NCBI GenBank assembly: GCA_046729895.1
Contig: JBKPHP010000066.1
Location: forward strand, 1 to 19,928
Origin: DASXBA01 sp046729895
GTDB lineage: Bacteria; Actinomycetota; Thermoleophilia; Solirubrobacterales; Thermoleophilaceae
Direction: 5' to 3'
Length of the DNA: 19,928 nt
Shown: in pieces, positions 18,502 to 19,928 of the stretch
Position numbering within the stretch: the stretch's first letter is position 1
Layout: the number at the start of each line of letters is the position of its first letter
The notes under the pieces: model-generated
What the model was told of the DNA's origin: nothing
The model's input: only the letters and a program-made list of their open reading frames with translations
Database searches by the model: none
Translations under genes and position numbers: made by a program

Positions 18502-19928
18502 ATGGAGCACCCCGACCTCGCCCAGGTCGCCGCGCTTGGGGGCGCGCTGGGCTCGGTCCTGGCGCTGCTGGCCCGGGGCCGGCTCTCGCTGCTCGCGGGC
18601 CTCCTGCTGCTCCTCGTCGCCGAAGCCGGCCTCGCCCTCGCGCTCGGTGGGGGGCCGGTCGACAAGCTGACGTCCGCGAGCGGCGCGACCGCCGCCCTGT
18701 TGGGCCTGGGCGTCCTGGCCGCCGCGACCGCCCTGCTGGTCCAACGTCCAGCGCTGGTTCCGGTGGTCGTGCTCGCCGTGGCTCCCCTTAGGCCCCCCAT
18801 CGAGTACGACCCGTCGAGCGCGCTGCTTGTCTCCGTCGCCACCAACGGCGCCCTCGGGCGGCTGCTGCCGCTGTACTTCGTGCTGCTCGCCGCCGTGGCG
18901 GCGCTCGGCTGGCAGACGTTGCGCGGCTCGCGGCCGCGCGCGCTGCCCCGTGTCCTGGCGCTGCCGGCCGCGGCCTTCTTCGCCTATGCCCTCGTCTCCC
19001 TCCTTTGGGCGGACGATCTCGAGGCGGGCGCCAACCTGATCGCCTTCTTCACCCTCCCCTTCGTCGCGTTGCTGGCTACGGTGGCCCGCGCTCCCTATCC
19101 CGACTGGTTGCCTCGGGCGCTGGCCAGGGTGGCGATCGCTCTCGGGGTGCTGTTCGCGGCAGTCGGCCTGTGGCAGGCCGCCACGCACAAGCTGTTCTTC
19201 TTCGCGCCCAACCTCGAGGTGTCCAACGCCAACACGGACTACTTCCGCGTGACTTCGCTGTTCGGGGACCCGAGCCTGTACGGGCGCCATCTCGTTCTCG
19301 CCCTCGGTGTGGTGCTGGTGCTGCTCGCGACACGTCGTCTCGAGCCCCGTATCGGACTCCTCCTGCTCGCGGTCATGTGGGCGGGCCTCCTGTTCAGCTA
19401 CTCGCAGTCGAGCATGGTCGCCCTGGTCGTGGTGGCGCTCGCCGTCGCGCTCGCCACGGGCGACCGCGGGGTCCGCCGGTCGGTGGTGGCGGTCGCGGCG
19501 GTCGCCGTCCTGGCCGTGGCCGGCTACGCGACCTGGCAGCTCGCCTCGGGCGACTCGCTCAACCAGCTGACGAGCGACCGCACGGCGCGGGTCCAGGAGA
19601 CGACCCGCGTGATCGCGCATCATCCGCTGGCCGGCGTGGGGATCGGAGGACAGCCCAGGGCCAGCCGGGCGCTCGCGCACAGCGACCGGCCGACTCCCAA
19701 CTTCGTCTCCCATACCACCCCTCTGACCGTGGCCGCCGAGATCGGGATCGTGGGCGCCTGCCTCTACCTCTGGCTGCTCGTGGGCGGCGCGCGCCTGCTC
19801 GCCGCGGTAACCCGTCTGGACAGGACGGTCGGCCTGGCGCTGGGCGCCTCGTTCCTGGCCTTGTTCGTGCACGCCCTCTCGTACAGCGGCTTCCTCGAGG
19901 ACCCGATCACCTGGGTCGTGCTCGGGGT
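18502..19928 (+). CDS. O-antigen ligase/polymerase-type (Wzy_C) membrane protein, cut by window end
   Basis: An open frame runs from ATG 18502 past the window end, with 475 full codons visible. It is almost wholly hydrophobic, with about ten TM segments. The N-terminus reads MEHPDLAQVAALGGALGSVL; the first half has FFAYALVSLLWADDLEAGAN, the usual SxxWAxD block before a TM. VTSLFGDPSLYGRHLVLALG (about 250-269) is the family's F-DPN-like loop. The large outer loop holds the Wzy_C signature: ARVQETTRVIAHHPLAGVGI then GG, followed by a conserved His in FVSHTTPLTVAAEIGIVG. Such proteins polymerise lipid-linked repeats or ligate glycan to an acceptor on the outer membrane face. Which of the two is unclear. 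It is downstream of the two glycosyltransferases in the same direction, so it is the likely last step. The C-terminus is missing. Confidence 0.92.
   Translation, partial: MEHPDLAQVAALGGALGSVLALLARGRLSLLAGLLLLLVAEAGLALALGGGPVDKLTSASGATAALLGLGVLAAATALLVQRPALVPVVVLAVAPLRPPIEYDPSSALLVSVATNGALGRLLPLYFVLLAAVAALGWQTLRGSRPRALPRVLALPAAAFFAYALVSLLWADDLEAGANLIAFFTLPFVALLATVARAPYPDWLPRALARVAIALGVLFAAVGLWQAATHKLFFFAPNLEVSNANTDYFRVTSLFGDPSLYGRHLVLALGVVLVLLATRRLEPRIGLLLLAVMWAGLLFSYSQSSMVALVVVALAVALATGDRGVRRSVVAVAAVAVLAVAGYATWQLASGDSLNQLTSDRTARVQETTRVIAHHPLAGVGIGGQPRASRALAHSDRPTPNFVSHTTPLTVAAEIGIVGACLYLWLLVGGARLLAAVTRLDRTVGLALGASFLALFVHALSYSGFLEDPITWVVLG

Noticed and set aside
1..19928. CRISPR arrays, tRNA/rRNA genes, insertion sequences, integrases, toxin-antitoxin pairs
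   Set aside because: I looked for spaced repeats, tRNA-like arms, transposase motifs and short paired genes and saw none that hold up; the PadR boxes are too short to be a CRISPR array.

Overview
The window is GC-rich DNA (roughly 70% G+C by eye) from a bacterial chromosome. Frequent GTG/TTG starts, leaderless-looking promoters and the family mix (TetR/DHA2, MerR, MocR, MarR, PadR/MMPL, split XdhC, DUF3105, PGRP amidase with basic C-terminal repeats) suggest a high-GC Actinomycetota, probably class Thermoleophilia (Solirubrobacterales/Gaiellales-like). That placement is inference; there is no rRNA or other phylogenetic marker here. I see no tRNA, CRISPR array, insertion sequence or phage gene.

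Left part (1-10.5 kb), a regulator-dense accessory region. A broken SnoaL/NTF2-like gene lies at 100-386 (-). A TetR regulator (-) diverges from a DHA2 drug-exporter gene (+) across a short AT-rich operator. Next come a 78-aa conserved small protein, a frameshifted C-terminal scrap of a flavin-containing monooxygenase (-), a MerR-like regulator preceded by two palindromes, a ~100-aa GNAT-like small protein (-) divergent from a MocR/PdxR-type regulator, a MarR regulator (-) divergent from a carboxylesterase-like hydrolase whose start is damaged, and a PadR-MMPL exporter operon preceded by three GATATAT(C/G) boxes at exact 13-bp spacing. Most regulators sit beside the enzyme or transporter they probably control.

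Middle part (10.5-15.7 kb). A compact minus-strand operon encodes two XdhC/CoxI-type maturation proteins and a MobA/MocA-like nucleotidyltransferase, joined by two 4-nt TTGA overlaps. The molybdenum hydroxylase they should serve is not in the window. It diverges from an alpha/beta hydrolase that lacks the usual catalytic His. Then follow a membrane-anchored DUF3105 protein and a secreted PGRP-type N-acetylmuramoyl-L-alanine amidase with two C-terminal beta-rich repeats.

Right part (15.7 kb to the end), a surface-polysaccharide locus: an initiating sugar-phosphate transferase (-), divergent from a GT4 glycosyltransferase, a GT2 glycosyltransferase and an O-antigen ligase/polymerase-type membrane protein that runs off the window. 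Together these could start, extend and polymerise or ligate a lipid-linked glycan.

I found no clearly new multi-gene system. The best leads are the PadR box array, the 19-bp MerR-upstream palindrome, the orphan split-XdhC operon, the damaged start of the esterase, and the two gene remnants that mark past deletions.
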